Part shown: piece by piece, positions 30,301 to 40,576 of the stretch
Position numbering within the stretch: position 1 is the first letter of the stretch
Layout of the letters: each line of letters opens with the position of its first letter
Origin: Mycolicibacterium sp. BiH015
Lineage (GTDB): Bacteria; Actinomycetota; Actinomycetes; Mycobacteriales; Mycobacteriaceae
Direction: 5' to 3'
Length of the DNA: 64,000 nucleotides
Assembly: GCF_027706845.1 (NCBI RefSeq)
Contig: NZ_JAQGCZ010000005.1
Span: forward strand, 186,001 to 250,000
Notes under the pieces: generated by a model
What the model was told of the DNA's origin: nothing
What the model saw: only the letters and a program-made list of their open reading frames with translations
The model's database searches: none
Made by a program: the position numbers and the translations under genes

Positions 30301-30859
30301 GACGGTGCTCAGCCGGATCTTCGGCGATGTCGGCAGCGGCCTCGGCGGCGACGAGCTCGGCCTCAACGCTCCCTCGTCGTCGACGTCGGAGAGTCCGACG
30401 GCGAGCGGGTCGGCGATCAAACCTGTTCGTGCCACGGTGTTTTCGCCCGAAGGTGAAGCCGACGCACCCGATCTCGCTCCGCTCGCGATCGATGGCAACC
30501 CGACGACGGTGTGGCCCATCGACACCTATACCGACCCGGTGCCGTTCCCGAATTTCAAGAACGGTGTGGGCCTGATGCTGCAGCTGCCCGAACCGGCGAC
30601 CATCGGCGCGGTCACCATCAACCTCAACAGCACGGGCACGTCGGTGCAGATCCGTTCGTCGGACACCGCCACACCGTCGTCGCTCGAGGACACCACGGCG
30701 CTGACCGATCCGACTCCGCTCAAGCCGGGCTCCAACACCATCGAGGTGCCGGACGCAGAACCGACCTCCAACGTCCTCGTGTGGGTCTCGACCCTCGGAC
30801 AGGTCAGCGGTGAGAGCCGCTCGGACATCGCCGAGATCACCCTCAACGCACGCTCCTGA
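27308..30859 (+). CDS. murJ: Lipid II flippase MurJ with pseudokinase and extracellular domain
   Basis: 1183-residue protein (MviN, counterpart of Rv3910 of nearly the same length). Residues about 15-540 form the MOP-superfamily flippase, about 14 helices, with SRLTGFARIVLLAAILG near the start and NYTWLILQLPFGIVGVTV in the core; it moves lipid II outward for peptidoglycan synthesis. A disordered acidic linker follows (about 560-700). About 700-960 is a kinase-like fold that lacks both the catalytic HRD Asp and DFG motifs, hence a pseudokinase; in M. tuberculosis this region is phosphorylated by PknB and bound by FhaA. One membrane helix (LIIGLTVAGAVVVVAVVLLA) then leads to a jelly-roll-like extracellular domain. 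ATG 27308 overlaps the upstream gene. Confidence 0.95.
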   Translation: MREARSPRAAARPEMSDAAVVSRSWGMALATLVSRLTGFARIVLLAAILGAALSSAFTVANQLPNMIAALVLEATFTAIFVPVLARAERDDPDGGTAFVRRLLTLATTLLLVVTLVSTVAAPLLVDLMLGPDPLVDRPLTTAFAYLLLPQIIFYGLSSVFMAILNTRNIFGPPAWAPVVNNVVAIVTLVVYVLVPGELSLNPVEMGNAKLLVLGIGTTLGVVAQASVLFAAIRRERVSLRPLWGIDDRLKKFGMMAVAMVLYVLISQVGFIVGNQVASSAAASGPAIYNYTWLILQLPFGIVGVTVLTVVMPRLSRNAAAENGPAVLADLSLATRLTMVSLIPIVAMMTVGGPAIGSALFSYGNFGAVDAAYLGMAITLSSFTLIPYALVLLQLRVFYARQEPWTPIVLIVVITVVKVAASLAAPHLTDDPELVAGYLGLANGLGFLAGATVGYLLLRARLDPPDGRLVGHDVVRTILVTITASLSAGLIAHVIDKLAGLENLTEHWGAGGSLLRLVALGLVMVPIIAAVMLAAKVPDAQAALSAVRRRVGSRAPVATPPVRAIPPRPLTYPDRRRPSADVADDGRRRGSAVSDKPTSDSSPTSDPAATTRIPRPSGSESTVRADDFQPDVPEIPDEGIQTPADDSATTAIPTVRPASESPPRPPSDYGGDPTREVPAFDPPREPAIETATSAEELQLIPGATVSGRYRLLVSHGGPTDLQFWQALDTALDRQVALTFVDPESTMPAPTVQGILDRTQRLSRIDMPGVARVLDVVKTGGGGLVVSEWIRGGSLAEVADTHPSPIGGARAIQSLAAAAEVAHGNGVALSIDHPNRIRVSIDGDVALAFPATLPDASPDDDIRGIGAALYALLINRWPLPETGDPSGLAKADLDAAGQPVEPKSVDRDIPFQISAAASRAVQEGGGIRSAPTLLNLLQQATAIADRTDHIAPVDDPAPGQRDDDAVPESDVDADARRRKGLIIGLTVAGAVVVVAVVLLATVLSRIFGDVGSGLGGDELGLNAPSSSTSESPTASGSAIKPVRATVFSPEGEADAPDLAPLAIDGNPTTVWPIDTYTDPVPFPNFKNGVGLMLQLPEPATIGAVTINLNSTGTSVQIRSSDTATPSSLEDTTALTDPTPLKPGSNTIEVPDAEPTSNVLVWVSTLGQVSGESRSDIAEITLNARS

Positions 30860-30903
30860 TCCTCGCACCGAAACTGGTGCCGGGACCCTCCCCCGGTGCC
30901 GAT

Positions 30904-30909
30904 TAGTGT
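30904..30909 (+). promoter_or_regulatory. Possible -10 element of sigM
   Basis: TAGTGT lies 6 bases before GTG 30916, consistent with a leaderless housekeeping promoter. No GGAAC...CGTC-type autoregulatory SigM promoter is apparent in the 56-base gap. Confidence 0.4.
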
Positions 30910-30915
30910 TCGGCT

Positions 30916-31494
30916 GTGGGGATTTTCGGGGCGGATCCGCGGCCGACGGGGCAGCCGCGCACGGACGCCGACCTGCTCATCGCGCATGTCAACGGTGACC
31001 GGTACGCATTCGAGGAACTATTCATCCGCCACCAGCGCCAGCTCTACCGTCTCGCACAACTGACCAGTCGCGATCCTGACGACGCCGCCGACGCTCTGCA
31101 GGATGCGATGCTGGCTGCCCACCGCACCGCCCCGCTGTTCCGCCATGACTCGGCGGTGAGCAGTTGGCTGTACCGCATCGTGGTCAATGCCTGCCTGGAT
31201 CGTCTGCGCCGCAACAAGACTCGTGCCTGGGACGTTCTCAACGACCAGCTGTGCGGCTCCGTCGACCCGACCGCGCGGTTGGAGACGACCATCCTGATCG
31301 AACGCGCACTGATGCGCCTGCCCGTGGAGCAGCGTGCCGCGGTCGTCGCGGTCGACATGCAGGGATACTCGGTGGCCGAGACAGCGCGACTGCTCGGCGT
31401 GGCCGAAGGGACGGTGAAGTCGCGATGTTCACGCGCCAGGACGAAACTCGCCGAATCGCTGAGCTGTCTGGCCGCCAGCGCCTCCGCAGATTAG
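30916..31494 (+). CDS. sigM: ECF RNA polymerase sigma factor SigM
   Basis: 192-residue extracytoplasmic-function sigma factor, counterpart of Rv3911. Region 2 (about 15-85; FEELFIRHQRQLYRLAQL, then RDPDDAADALQDAMLAAH) binds the -10 element and core polymerase; region 4 (about 130-180; QRAAVVAVDMQGYSVAETAR, then VAEGTVKSRCSRARTKL) binds the -35. In M. tuberculosis SigM drives late-growth genes including ESX and PPE genes and is held by RsmA. The GTG start follows murJ by 56 bases. The anti-sigma gene follows after 58 bases rather than overlapping it. Confidence 0.93.
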   Translation: MGIFGADPRPTGQPRTDADLLIAHVNGDRYAFEELFIRHQRQLYRLAQLTSRDPDDAADALQDAMLAAHRTAPLFRHDSAVSSWLYRIVVNACLDRLRRNKTRAWDVLNDQLCGSVDPTARLETTILIERALMRLPVEQRAAVVAVDMQGYSVAETARLLGVAEGTVKSRCSRARTKLAESLSCLAASASAD

Positions 31495-31552
31495 GTCCGT
31501 CGACTAGCCTCGAACGATCGAGCCGAGTGAAGCCGCAGACGACCCCGACACG

Positions 31553-32119
31553 GTGATCCGCGTTCGGCAGGAGCTCTCGCAGTTGAATGCCGGCAACGCC
31601 GCCGAGGTTCCGGCGGCGGTCAGCGCCCGGATCGCCGCCGCCCTCCGTTCCGCGCCACGCCCAGCCGCCCATTCGCTCCCCCGGCCGACGCTGCGCCGCA
31701 CACAATGGGTGGGCCTGCTCGCCGGGTTGAGCGCCGCCGCGGTGGCCGTCGCCGTCGGGGTGCACATGCTGGCCGACAGTTCGTCGCCCACCTTTCCCGT
31801 AGGACCGACGGCGTCGCAGATCACGGTGTCAGCGCAGCCGTTTCCACTGTCGACCGACGAACTTCGTGCCGTACTCGACGCGCCGGCGGACCTCGGGCCG
31901 CTGCGGGATCCCCAGCGGCGCGCGTCGTGCCTGGCCGGCCTCGGTTACGCGCCGGGGCTCGACGTGCTCGGCGGCCGTCGACTCGAGGTTTTCGGCCGGT
32001 CGGGTGTGCTGATTCTGCTTCCGGGGCAGACGTCCGGTGTGGTCGACGCGGTGGTCGTGGAGCCGAGGTGCACCGCCGCGGACACCGCTTTGCTCGCCGA
32101 CACCTCGTTACACCGGTGA
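31553..32119 (+). CDS. rsmA: Putative anti-sigma factor RsmA, short N-terminus
   Basis: 188-residue single-pass membrane protein downstream of sigM, counterpart of Rv3912. There is one membrane helix (WVGLLAGLSAAAVAVAVGVHM, about 54-74), an extracellular domain with conserved Cys in RRASCLAGLGY and EPRCTAADTALL, and a short cytoplasmic part with IRVRQELSQLNAG and SARIAAALRSAPRP. Compared with my recollection of the M. tuberculosis protein, about 40-50 residues of the N-terminal sigma-binding helices appear to be missing. The frame upstream is closed by TAG at 31505 and no ATG/GTG/TTG lies between. GTG 31553 is therefore the only standard start. It may be a weakened or re-organised anti-sigma. 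Confidence 0.7.
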   Translation: MIRVRQELSQLNAGNAAEVPAAVSARIAAALRSAPRPAAHSLPRPTLRRTQWVGLLAGLSAAAVAVAVGVHMLADSSSPTFPVGPTASQITVSAQPFPLSTDELRAVLDAPADLGPLRDPQRRASCLAGLGYAPGLDVLGGRRLEVFGRSGVLILLPGQTSGVVDAVVVEPRCTAADTALLADTSLHR

Positions 32120-32139
32120 TCACGCCCGGTGACGCCGCG

Positions 32140-32166
32140 GGAACACCCCGGCCTACCCTGTTGTTT
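32140..32166 (+). promoter_or_regulatory. Putative oxidative-stress (SigH-type) promoter of trxB-trxC
   Basis: GGAA at 32140-32143 and GTT at 32163-32165 are 19 bases apart, matching the SigH/SigR pattern (GGAA, 18-20, GTT) known for thioredoxin promoters. An overlapping TACCCT (32154-32159) could serve the housekeeping sigma factor. Confidence 0.55.
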
Positions 32167-32231
32167 AGAGACTGCAGGTGTTTACCCAGCTGCGGTTCTG
32201 GAGAACTCTTGCCCCAGGCAGAAAGGTTCGC

Positions 32232-33227
32232 ATGACCTCCTCAGAGACCGTTCACGACCTCATCATCATCGGCTCCGGTCCCGCCGGTTACACCGCCGCG
32301 GTGTACGCCGCCCGCGCACAGCTCACGCCGCTTGTGTTCGAAGGGTCCCAGTTCGGCGGCGCGCTGATGACAACGACCGAGGTCGAGAACTATCCCGGCT
32401 TCCGCAACGGCATCACCGGCCCCGAGCTGATGGACGAGATGCGCGAACAAGCGCTGCGCTTCGGCGCCGACCTGCGCATGGAAGACGTCGACGCGGTGGA
32501 TCTCGCCGGCCCGGTGAAATCGGTCACCGTCGGCGACGAGGTCTACAAGGCTCGTTCGGTGATCCTGGCGATGGGCGCTGCGGCCCGCCATCTCGGTGTC
32601 CCCGGCGAAGACGACCTGCTCGGCATGGGCGTCAGCACCTGTGCGACATGTGACGGTTTCTTCTTCCGCGATCAGGACATCGCCGTCGTCGGTGGTGGTG
32701 ACTCCGCAATGGAGGAGGCGACGTTCCTGACCCGGTTCGCCCGTAGCGTCACACTGATCCATCGTCGCGAGGAGTTCCGGGCGTCGAAGATCATGCTGGA
32801 GCGCGCGCAGGAGAACGAGAAGATCACGATCCTGACCAACACCCAGGTGACCGGGATCGAAGGCGACCCGAAGGTGACCGGAATCAAGCTGCGTAACAGC
32901 GTAACCGGCGAGGAATCCACTTTGGCGGTGACGGGCGTGTTCGTCGCCATCGGCCATGACCCCCGCTCGGAGCTGGTGCGTGGTCAGGTCGACCTCGACG
33001 ATGAGGGATACGTCAAGGTTGTGGGCCGCACCACCTACACCTCGGTTGAAGGTGTCTTCGCCGCAGGCGATCTCGTCGATCACACCTACCGCCAAGCCAT
33101 CACCGCAGCCGGAAGTGGTTGTGCCGCATCGATCGATGCCGAACGTTGGCTTGCCGATCACGCCGAGCCGGGCGAAAGAACCTCTACGACAACCGATGAC
33201 ACTGATTTGATTGGAGCACAGCAGTGA
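32232..33227 (+). CDS. trxB: Thioredoxin reductase
   Basis: 331-residue low-molecular-weight flavoenzyme that reduces thioredoxin with NADPH (counterpart of TrxB2, Rv3913). The FAD-binding motif is [18 protein letters not shown] at 12-29, the redox disulfide CATC at C137/C140, the NADPH-binding motif [15 protein letters not shown], and the C-terminal FAD motif [23 protein letters not shown] contains the AAGD signature. ATG 32232 has a GAAAGG ribosome site. The stop overlaps the trxC GTG, so the redox pair is translated together. Expression is probably induced by disulfide stress through the promoter upstream. Confidence 0.97.
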   Translation: MTSSETVHDLIIIGSGPAGYTAAVYAARAQLTPLVFEGSQFGGALMTTTEVENYPGFRNGITGPELMDEMREQALRFGADLRMEDVDAVDLAGPVKSVTVGDEVYKARSVILAMGAAARHLGVPGEDDLLGMGVSTCATCDGFFFRDQDIAVVGGGDSAMEEATFLTRFARSVTLIHRREEFRASKIMLERAQENEKITILTNTQVTGIEGDPKVTGIKLRNSVTGEESTLAVTGVFVAIGHDPRSELVRGQVDLDDEGYVKVVGRTTYTSVEGVFAAGDLVDHTYRQAITAAGSGCAASIDAERWLADHAEPGERTSTTTDDTDLIGAQQ

Positions 33228-33553
33228 GCGATTCCAGCACGAAGACGGTGACGGACGATTCGTTCTCCGACGATGTCCTGTCCAGCGGCACACCGGTTCT
33301 GGTGGACTTCTGGGCGACGTGGTGCGGACCGTGCAAGATGGTCGCCCCGGTGCTCGAGGAGATCGCCTCGGAGAAGGCTGGCGCGCTGACCGTCGCCAAG
33401 ATCGACGTCGACGAGAATCCCGCCACCGCGCGTGACTTTCAGGTGGTGTCGATCCCGACGATGATCCTGTTCAAAGACGGCCAGCCGGTGAAGAGGATTG
33501 TCGGCGCCAAAGGCAAGGCAGCCCTGCTGCGCGAGCTCGCCGAAGTCATCTAG
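33224..33553 (+). CDS. trxC: Thioredoxin
   Basis: 109-residue thioredoxin, substrate of the adjacent reductase and general disulfide reductant in the cytoplasm. The active site WCGPC places Cys at 34 and 37; the buried Asp is in VLVDFWATW, the cis-Pro in VSIPTMILF, and the Gly-rich [12 protein letters not shown]-terminal helix is normal. GTG overlaps the trxB stop in a GTGA arrangement. Confidence 0.97.
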   Translation: MSDSSTKTVTDDSFSDDVLSSGTPVLVDFWATWCGPCKMVAPVLEEIASEKAGALTVAKIDVDENPATARDFQVVSIPTMILFKDGQPVKRIVGAKGKAALLRELAEVI

Positions 33554-33623
33554 CTACCCGGATTGCCGCAAATCGTGGCGTGATTGGCTGCCTGGGGTTT
33601 TTCCGAATCCCCTGACGGTCTGA

Positions 33624-33629
33624 GACAAT
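33624..33629 (+). promoter_or_regulatory. Possible -10 element of cwlM
   Basis: GACAAT (close to the TANNNT form) is followed by 7 bases and ATG 33637. It supports ATG 33637 over the ATG at 33628, which would overlap the hexamer. Confidence 0.4.
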
Positions 33630-33636
33630 GCTGGCT

Positions 33637-34824
33637 ATGTCGAGTCTGCGTCGCGGTGACCGCGGTGGTGCGGTCGCCGAGATCCGGGCCGCACTCGCCG
33701 CGCTCGGAATGCTCGGGGATCCCGACGAGGACCTGACCACCGGCAAGCATTTCGCCGCGGACATGTTCGACGACGACCTCGATCACGCCGTGCGCGCGTT
33801 TCAGCAGCACCGTGGGCTGCTCGTCGACGGTATCGTCGGCGAGGCCACCTATCGTGCGCTGAAGGAAGCGTCGTACCGGTTGGGGGCGCGCACTCTCAAC
33901 CACCAGTTCGGCGCGCCGATGTATGGCGACGATGTGGCAACTCTTCAGGCGCGCCTTCAGGATCTGGGGTTCTACACCGGTCTGGTCGACGGGCACTTCG
34001 GTCTGCAGACGCACAACGCGCTGTCGTCCTACCAGCGGGAATACGGCCTCTACCCCGACGGTATCTGTGGTCCAGAAACATTGCGCTCCTTGTACTTTCT
34101 CGGATCCCGCGTCACGGGCGGCTCGCCACACGCGATTCGCGAGGAAGAGCTGGTACGCAGCAGCGGGCCCCGGCTCTCCGGCAAGCGGATCATTGTCGAC
34201 CCGGGCCGCGGTGGAGCCGACCACGGCCTGATCATGAATGGGCCGTCCGGGCCGATCAGTGAAGCAGACATCCTGTGGGACTTGGCAAGTCGTCTTGAGG
34301 GCCGGATGACGGCGATCGGGATCGAGACGTTTCTGTCCCGTCCGGTCAACGCCTCGCCCACCGACGCCGAGCGCGCAGCGACCGCCAACACTGTCGGCGC
34401 CGACATGATGATCAGCCTTCGATGCGCGACCCAGACCAGCCCGGCCGCCAACGGTGTGGCGTCCTTCCACTTCGGGAACTCGCACGGCTCCGTCTCGACC
34501 ATCGGACGCAATCTCGCCGACTTCATTCAACGAGAGGTCGTGGCGCGCACCGGTTTACGTGACTGCCGCGTGCACGGCCGGACATGGGACCTGCTCCGCC
34601 TCACCCGAATGCCCACCGTGCAGGTCGACGTCGGTTACATCACCAATCCTGGCGATCGCGCGACCCTGGTGACGCCGGAGTCGCGTGATGCGCTCGCCGA
34701 AGGCATCCTGGCGGCTGTCAAGCGCCTCTATCTGCTCGGCAAGAACGACCGTCCCACAGGGACTTTCACGTTCGCCGAACTTCTCGCGCACGAACTCGCA
34801 GTGGAGCAGGCGCGACGCGGCTGA
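33637..34824 (+). CDS. cwlM: Peptidoglycan synthesis regulator CwlM (amidase fold)
   Basis: 395-residue protein with two N-terminal peptidoglycan-binding (PGBD) repeats (about 5-75 and 90-160; FQQHRGLLVDGIVGEATYRAL and LQDLGFYTGLVDGHFGLQTH) and an amidase-3 domain (about 180-365; KRIIVDPGRGGADHG, VQVDVGYITNP). No signal peptide. In mycobacteria cytoplasmic CwlM, phosphorylated by PknB, activates MurA rather than cleaving the wall. With this start, the C-terminal PTGTFTF segment places a Thr at 374, the position reported as the PknB target. pknB itself lies at the right end of the window. Counterpart of Rv3915. Confidence 0.93.
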   Translation: MSSLRRGDRGGAVAEIRAALAALGMLGDPDEDLTTGKHFAADMFDDDLDHAVRAFQQHRGLLVDGIVGEATYRALKEASYRLGARTLNHQFGAPMYGDDVATLQARLQDLGFYTGLVDGHFGLQTHNALSSYQREYGLYPDGICGPETLRSLYFLGSRVTGGSPHAIREEELVRSSGPRLSGKRIIVDPGRGGADHGLIMNGPSGPISEADILWDLASRLEGRMTAIGIETFLSRPVNASPTDAERAATANTVGADMMISLRCATQTSPAANGVASFHFGNSHGSVSTIGRNLADFIQREVVARTGLRDCRVHGRTWDLLRLTRMPTVQVDVGYITNPGDRATLVTPESRDALAEGILAAVKRLYLLGKNDRPTGTFTFAELLAHELAVEQARRG

Positions 34825-34828
34825 CGGG

Positions 34829-35578
34829 CTACAAGCAGGGGCTCGCCCCGGCCCCCACCGGTTGCTGCAGCTGTGCGCTCTGCAGAAGTTGTTCCAGCGC
34901 TGCTTCGACGCCGGCCTTCCAGCCCAACCCCTGCTCGAGCTCCAGCCGCAAGCGGGGAAAGTAGGTGTGGTGTGACACCACCACGAAGCCGGCGTCGGTC
35001 AGCAGGTCCGCATCGAGCACGCACTGCTCGACGGAGCAGTCCCCCAAGGCCTCGACGACGGGCCGGACATCGGATGGCACCGACGCCAGATCCGACAGTG
35101 CGCTTGCCTCGGTTGTTCGACCGAATGCTTCCAGCGCCCGCACACCGCGGCGGACCAGATCGCTCACGACGCCGGCGATGAGCGTGCGCGACAAGTCCTC
35201 CGTGTTCTGACCGGATTCGACGCCCAATGTCGTCAACAGCACGGCATCGGCGCTGACAGGCCCGGTCGGAAACCGCCCGGCCCGCGGAACTGAACGTGGC
35301 GGAGCGTAGAACGCATATCCCAGGCACAGATCGTCGCCGGTATCGGCTGGCGGTGCTTCGTCGAGACCGGTGGTGGGACACTCCACCGCGAGCTGGCCGC
35401 ACGACCCCCACTCGAGCATGACCATCGACAGCCACGCTTCCTTCTCGAATTCGGGATCGGCGAGCTGGTCGTCGCCACCGACGATCGCGGGATCGACCTC
35501 CCAGTACACACAGCGTCGCGCATGCTTCGGCAGCTGCTCAAACGCCTCGAGCCGAAGGGGCGTGATACGTGCGGCCAC
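34829..35578 (-). CDS. Conserved mycobacterial protein (Rv3916c-like), possible acetyltransferase fold
   Basis: 249-residue cytoplasmic protein of unknown function between cwlM and parB. GTG 35578 with GGGGAG just upstream gives an N-terminus (ARITPLRLEAFEQLPKHARR) and length close to the M. tuberculosis counterpart; the frame stays open to ATG 35725 but the extra residues look non-conserved. Features include VYWEVDP, EFEKEAWLSMVMLEWGSCGQ, and a GYAFYAPP core that may belong to a GNAT-like fold, followed by helices and a C-terminal acceptor-like strand (AGFVVVSHHTYFPRLRLEL). That fold is only a suggestion. Its stop is 4 bases from the convergent cwlM stop. Confidence 0.78.
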   Translation of the reverse strand: MAARITPLRLEAFEQLPKHARRCVYWEVDPAIVGGDDQLADPEFEKEAWLSMVMLEWGSCGQLAVECPTTGLDEAPPADTGDDLCLGYAFYAPPRSVPRAGRFPTGPVSADAVLLTTLGVESGQNTEDLSRTLIAGVVSDLVRRGVRALEAFGRTTEASALSDLASVPSDVRPVVEALGDCSVEQCVLDADLLTDAGFVVVSHHTYFPRLRLELEQGLGWKAGVEAALEQLLQSAQLQQPVGAGASPCL

Positions 35579-35795
35579 TAATCTCCCCGGTCTCTTCGCC
35601 GTTCCGGAACCGACAGCTGCCCTTCCAGGATAGAAGGCCGACGCAACCGCGCCTCCATCCGGCCACCCGAATTGTCTCTGTATCCACATGCTCGCCAATT
35701 CACTTGGCGTGCAGAGGGATTCCACGAACTGCCCGGCGCGGCCGACGGGCGCCGGGCGGGTGTGTCACAGTGACGTAATTCGCCGGTGTGACTGG

Positions 35796-36791
35796 TCATC
35801 GCTTCGACGCGTTCATCATCTCCACGATTCGCTGCAAATCGTCCACCGAGCCGAACTCGACGACGATCTTGCCTTTGCGCTTACCCAGGCTGACAGTCAC
35901 CCGGGTGTCGAACGCCGTCGACAACTGCTCTGCAACATCTTGAAGTCCCGGCATCTGGATCGGCTTGCGCCGCGGCGTCGCGGTCGGTGTGGAACCGTTG
36001 CGATTGGCCAGGGTGACTGCCTCTTCGGTTGCGCGCACCGACAGTCCCTCCGCCACGATGCGCGCGGCGAGTTCCTCCTGGAGCTCCGGCCCGCCCTCGA
36101 GCGACAGCAGTGCGCGCGCATGCCCGGCGGACAGCACGCCGGCGGCGACCCGTCGCTGCACGGCGATCGGCAGGCGGAGCAAGCGGATCATATTGGTGAT
36201 CAGCGGACGGGAGCGGCCGATGCGGGACGCGAGTTCCTCGTGGGTGACGTTGAACTCTTCGAGCAGCTGCTGATAGGCCGCCGCTTCTTCCAGCGGATTG
36301 AGTTGTGCGCGATGGATGTTCTCGAGCAGGGCGTCGCGCAGCATGCTGTCGTCCGTCGTCTCGCGAACAATCGCGGGAATCGTCGCCAGGCCGGCTTCCT
36401 GCGCTGCGCGCCACCGCCGCTCCCCCATGACGAGCTGGTAGCGCGGACTCGCGTCGTCGCCCGGGGTCGCCCGGACGACGATCGGCTGCATGAGGCCGAA
36501 CTCCTTGATCGAGTGCACCAGCTCCGCGAGCGCCTCCTCATCGAAGACCTGGCGAGGCTGCCGTGGGTTCGGGTCGATCTGCGACGGGGCGATCTCGCGG
36601 TACACCGCGCCGACCGGATTGGTGTCCGCCGGCGCCGCCTGCACCGGGGCCCCGCCGAGTAGTACGTCGGCGGCCGCCCCGCCCATCTTCGGTCCCAGGG
36701 TGGCGGGCTCGCCGCCTTCCACCGGGCCCGTCGGAATCAGGGATGCGAGCCCGCGACCGAGGCCGCTGCGCTTGCCAGCCTGCTTGCTCAT
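35796..36791 (-). CDS. parB: Chromosome-partitioning protein ParB
   Basis: 331-residue CTP-dependent DNA clamp that loads at parS and spreads to form the origin partition complex. The N-terminal ParA-contact region [11 protein letters not shown] starts at residue 10. The CTP-binding ParB domain has [21 protein letters not shown], then [13 protein letters not shown] (box II) and [14 protein letters not shown]. The HTH part reads [20 protein letters not shown], and a C-terminal dimerisation domain closes the protein. ATG 36791 has GGAG nine bases upstream, and alternatives upstream would overlap parA. Two parS sites lie within 2.7 kb. Confidence 0.96.
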   Translation of the reverse strand: MSKQAGKRSGLGRGLASLIPTGPVEGGEPATLGPKMGGAAADVLLGGAPVQAAPADTNPVGAVYREIAPSQIDPNPRQPRQVFDEEALAELVHSIKEFGLMQPIVVRATPGDDASPRYQLVMGERRWRAAQEAGLATIPAIVRETTDDSMLRDALLENIHRAQLNPLEEAAAYQQLLEEFNVTHEELASRIGRSRPLITNMIRLLRLPIAVQRRVAAGVLSAGHARALLSLEGGPELQEELAARIVAEGLSVRATEEAVTLANRNGSTPTATPRRKPIQMPGLQDVAEQLSTAFDTRVTVSLGKRKGKIVVEFGSVDDLQRIVEMMNASKR

Positions 36792-36834
36792 CAATCCCGT
36801 TCTCCTTCGCCCAGTGCCCAAACTGCTCGGATTT

Positions 36835-37766
36835 TCATCGGTCCTGACCCTGCCCGCCGCGGAGAGCAAGCTCGCGGCTGGCGTCGAGATAGCTCATCGC
36901 TCCGCGTGAGCCGGGGTCGTAGTCGATGATCGTCATCCCGTATCCCGGCGCTTCGGAAACCTTGACGCTGCGCGGGATCACCGTGCGAAGCACTTTGTCG
37001 CCAAAGTGTTCTCGCACGTCCATCGCGACCTGGTCGGCGAGCTTCGTACGGCCGTCGTACATCGTCAGCACCACGGTCGTGACATCGAGCTCGGGGTTGA
37101 GGTGCGCCTTCACCATCTCGATGTTGCGGAGCAGCTGGCCCACTCCCTCCAGGGCGTAGTACTCACACTGGATCGGGATCAAAACCTCGGGAGCCGCGAC
37201 GAGCGCGTTGATCGTCAGCAGCCCCAACGACGGTGGGCAGTCGATGAACACGTAGTCGAAGTCGTAGTGCTTCAGTTCAGCCAGCGCGGTCCGCAACCGA
37301 CCTTCACGGGCCACCATGCTGACCAGTTCGATTTCCGCGCCGGCCAGGTCGATGGTTGCCGGGATGCAGTAGAGCCGCTCGCTGTGGGGGCTGCGTTTCA
37401 GGGCGGACTCGACGTTGATGTCACCGATCAGCACCTCGTAGGACGACGGCGTGCCCGGACGATGCTCGATTCCGAGCGCGGTGCTGGCGTTGCCCTGAGG
37501 ATCCAGGTCGATCACCAATGTCCGCAATCCTTGCAGCGCGAGCGCGGCGGCGATGTTCACCGCGGTGGTCGTCTTACCGACGCCGCCCTTCTGATTGGCA
37601 ATGGTGAAGACCCGCTGCTTCTTGGGTCGTGGCAACTGTCCCTGGACGGCGGCTTGCATGAGCCGGACGGCGCGCTCTGCTTCCGCGCCAATCGGTGTAT
37701 CGACGTCCTGCGCATTCCAGGTTTCACGTGAAACATCGGCAACCCCCGCATCGTTCGGGCCTGACA

Positions 37767-37767
<1 letters not shown>
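36835..37767 (-). CDS. parA: Chromosome-partitioning ATPase ParA
   Basis: 310-residue deviant-Walker ATPase that moves ParB-parS complexes and links to the polar scaffold Wag31/DivIVA in mycobacteria. The Walker A is [15 protein letters not shown]' is [15 protein letters not shown] ([17 protein letters not shown]) and B is [18 protein letters not shown]. The N-terminal about 55 residues are variable and encode a parS site in-frame (VSRET). ATG 37767 shares its A with the rsmG stop (TGATG) and has GGAAGGAAG as ribosome site. Confidence 0.96.
37720..37735. other. parS site within parA
   Basis: GGTTTCACGTGAAACA matches the parS consensus TGTTTCACGTGAAACA at 15 of 16 bases; the inner 14-bp palindrome is perfect. 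ParB nucleation site, inside codons near the parA N-terminus. Confidence 0.93.
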
Positions 37768-39105
<1,338 letters not shown>

Positions 39106-39141
39106 TGCTCACACCTCTCCTTGTTCGCGGTCGCCCGCGCG

Positions 39142-40257
39142 TCAACGTTTCCGCTTCTTGGGCCGCGCGCCAGGTCTCGGGGTCCGATTCGTCGCCCCGT
39201 TCTGCGCCGCGGATTTGGTAGGGCCCTGAGTCGTCGGCTTCGTCCCGACCGTGCCGTCACCGGTTTCGTCCACGCTGACACCGTCAGAGGGTTCGACGAT
39301 CTCCTTGCCGGAGCCGTCCGGACCCGACTCCGTCGCCGTCTTCTTCTTCCGGCTGGGCTTGGCTCCTGGCGCCGGCGCGTTCTGCGAACGCCGCTCGATC
39401 GCTTCCTGCTTCTTCTGCTCTTCTTCCTTCTCGATCTTGCCGAACACGTAGTGCTGCTGACCGAAGGTCCAGATGTTGTTCGCGAACCAGTACAGGATGA
39501 TCGCCAGCGGCAGGAACGGGCCGCCGACGACAACGCCGAGTGGGAAGACGTAGAGCGCAAGTTTGTTCATCATGGCGGTCTGCGGATTCGCCGCCGCCTC
39601 AGGACTCTGACGCGCCACCGACGCACGGCTGTTGAAGTACGTCGCGATGCCCGCGCAGATCATGACGGGTACCCCGACGAGAATCACCGACAGCCGATTG
39701 AACTCGGTGAAGGCGTCCAGACCGTGTTGCTGGATCATCGTCGCGCCGAGCGGGGCTCCGAAGAGGTTCGCGTCGAGGAAGTGCTGGACGTCGGTCGCGC
39801 TGAAGAAGTAGTTCGGCAGCATGCGGTTCTCTTCAACCGAGAGACCAAGCCGACCGATCCCGGTCTGAGTCCGGTTGAAGGACATCAGCACGTGGTAGAG
39901 ACCGAGGAACACCGGGATCTGGGCGAGCATCGGCAGACAGCCGAGGATCGGGTTGAAGCCGTGCTCCCGCTGCAGCTTCTGCATTTCCAACGCCATGCGC
40001 TGGCGGTCCTTGCCGTACTTCTTCTGCAGCGCCTTGATCTGTGGCTGCAACTCCTGCATCTGCCGCGTGGTCCGAATCTGCCGGACGAAGGGCTTGTAGA
40101 GGATGGCGCGGAGGGTGAACACGAGGAACATCACCGACAACGCCCACGCGAAGAAGTTGGTAGGGCCCAGCAGGAAGGCGAAGGCCTTGTACCAAACCCA
40201 CATGATCGCCGACACCGGGTAATAGATGATGTCGAGGCTGAACCAATTAAACGACAC
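39142..40257 (-). CDS. yidC: Membrane protein insertase YidC
   Basis: 371-residue Oxa1/Alb3/YidC-family insertase that places proteins in the inner membrane with or without SecYEG. Core segments: [20 protein letters not shown] with the hydrophilic-groove Arg, [20 protein letters not shown], and [24 protein letters not shown]. About five membrane helices end near residue 300, followed by a long basic, low-complexity tail ending KKRKR that probably contacts ribosomes. The GTG start overlaps yidD by 11 bases. Confidence 0.96.
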   Translation of the reverse strand: MSFNWFSLDIIYYPVSAIMWVWYKAFAFLLGPTNFFAWALSVMFLVFTLRAILYKPFVRQIRTTRQMQELQPQIKALQKKYGKDRQRMALEMQKLQREHGFNPILGCLPMLAQIPVFLGLYHVLMSFNRTQTGIGRLGLSVEENRMLPNYFFSATDVQHFLDANLFGAPLGATMIQQHGLDAFTEFNRLSVILVGVPVMICAGIATYFNSRASVARQSPEAAANPQTAMMNKLALYVFPLGVVVGGPFLPLAIILYWFANNIWTFGQQHYVFGKIEKEEEQKKQEAIERRSQNAPAPGAKPSRKKKTATESGPDGSGKEIVEPSDGVSVDETGDGTVGTKPTTQGPTKSAAQNGATNRTPRPGARPKKRKR

Positions 40258-40576
40258 TCGTCTGACTCTTCCCTTGCTGTACCGAGCTGCCCCGGTGTTG
40301 GGTTACGTCAACAGCGCACTCGGTCGTTGCGTCACTGTGACTCTCGCGGTCGGGTATCGGATCCCATCCTCCGTTATGCCATGGACCGCATTTGAGCAGG
40401 CGGACCAGGGCGAGCCATCCGCCCCGAATCAGTCCGAACTCGCTCAAAGCATCGACGGCGTACTGGCTACACGTCGGGGTGAACCGACATGTGGGCAGCC
40501 GCAGCGGAGAGATTGTGTGGCGATAGAGCTGAATGGCCGACACCGCGGTGCGGACCGCCCATGATCCAGCGGTCAC
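40247..40576 (-). CDS. yidD: Membrane protein insertion efficiency factor YidD
   Basis: 109-residue small membrane-associated protein that assists YidC. Family signatures [30 protein letters not shown] and [16 protein letters not shown] are complete, including the three Cys. A tail of about 30 residues beyond the core is variable. GTG 40576 overlaps the rnpA stop, and the end overlaps yidC. Confidence 0.95.
   Translation of the reverse strand: MTAGSWAVRTAVSAIQLYRHTISPLRLPTCRFTPTCSQYAVDALSEFGLIRGGWLALVRLLKCGPWHNGGWDPIPDRESHSDATTECAVDVTQHRGSSVQQGKSQTSVV

Noticed and set aside
35579..35725. N-terminal extension of the Rv3916c-like gene to ATG 35725
   Set aside because: GTG 35578 has a ribosome site and gives the length recalled for the ortholog; the extra residues look unconserved.
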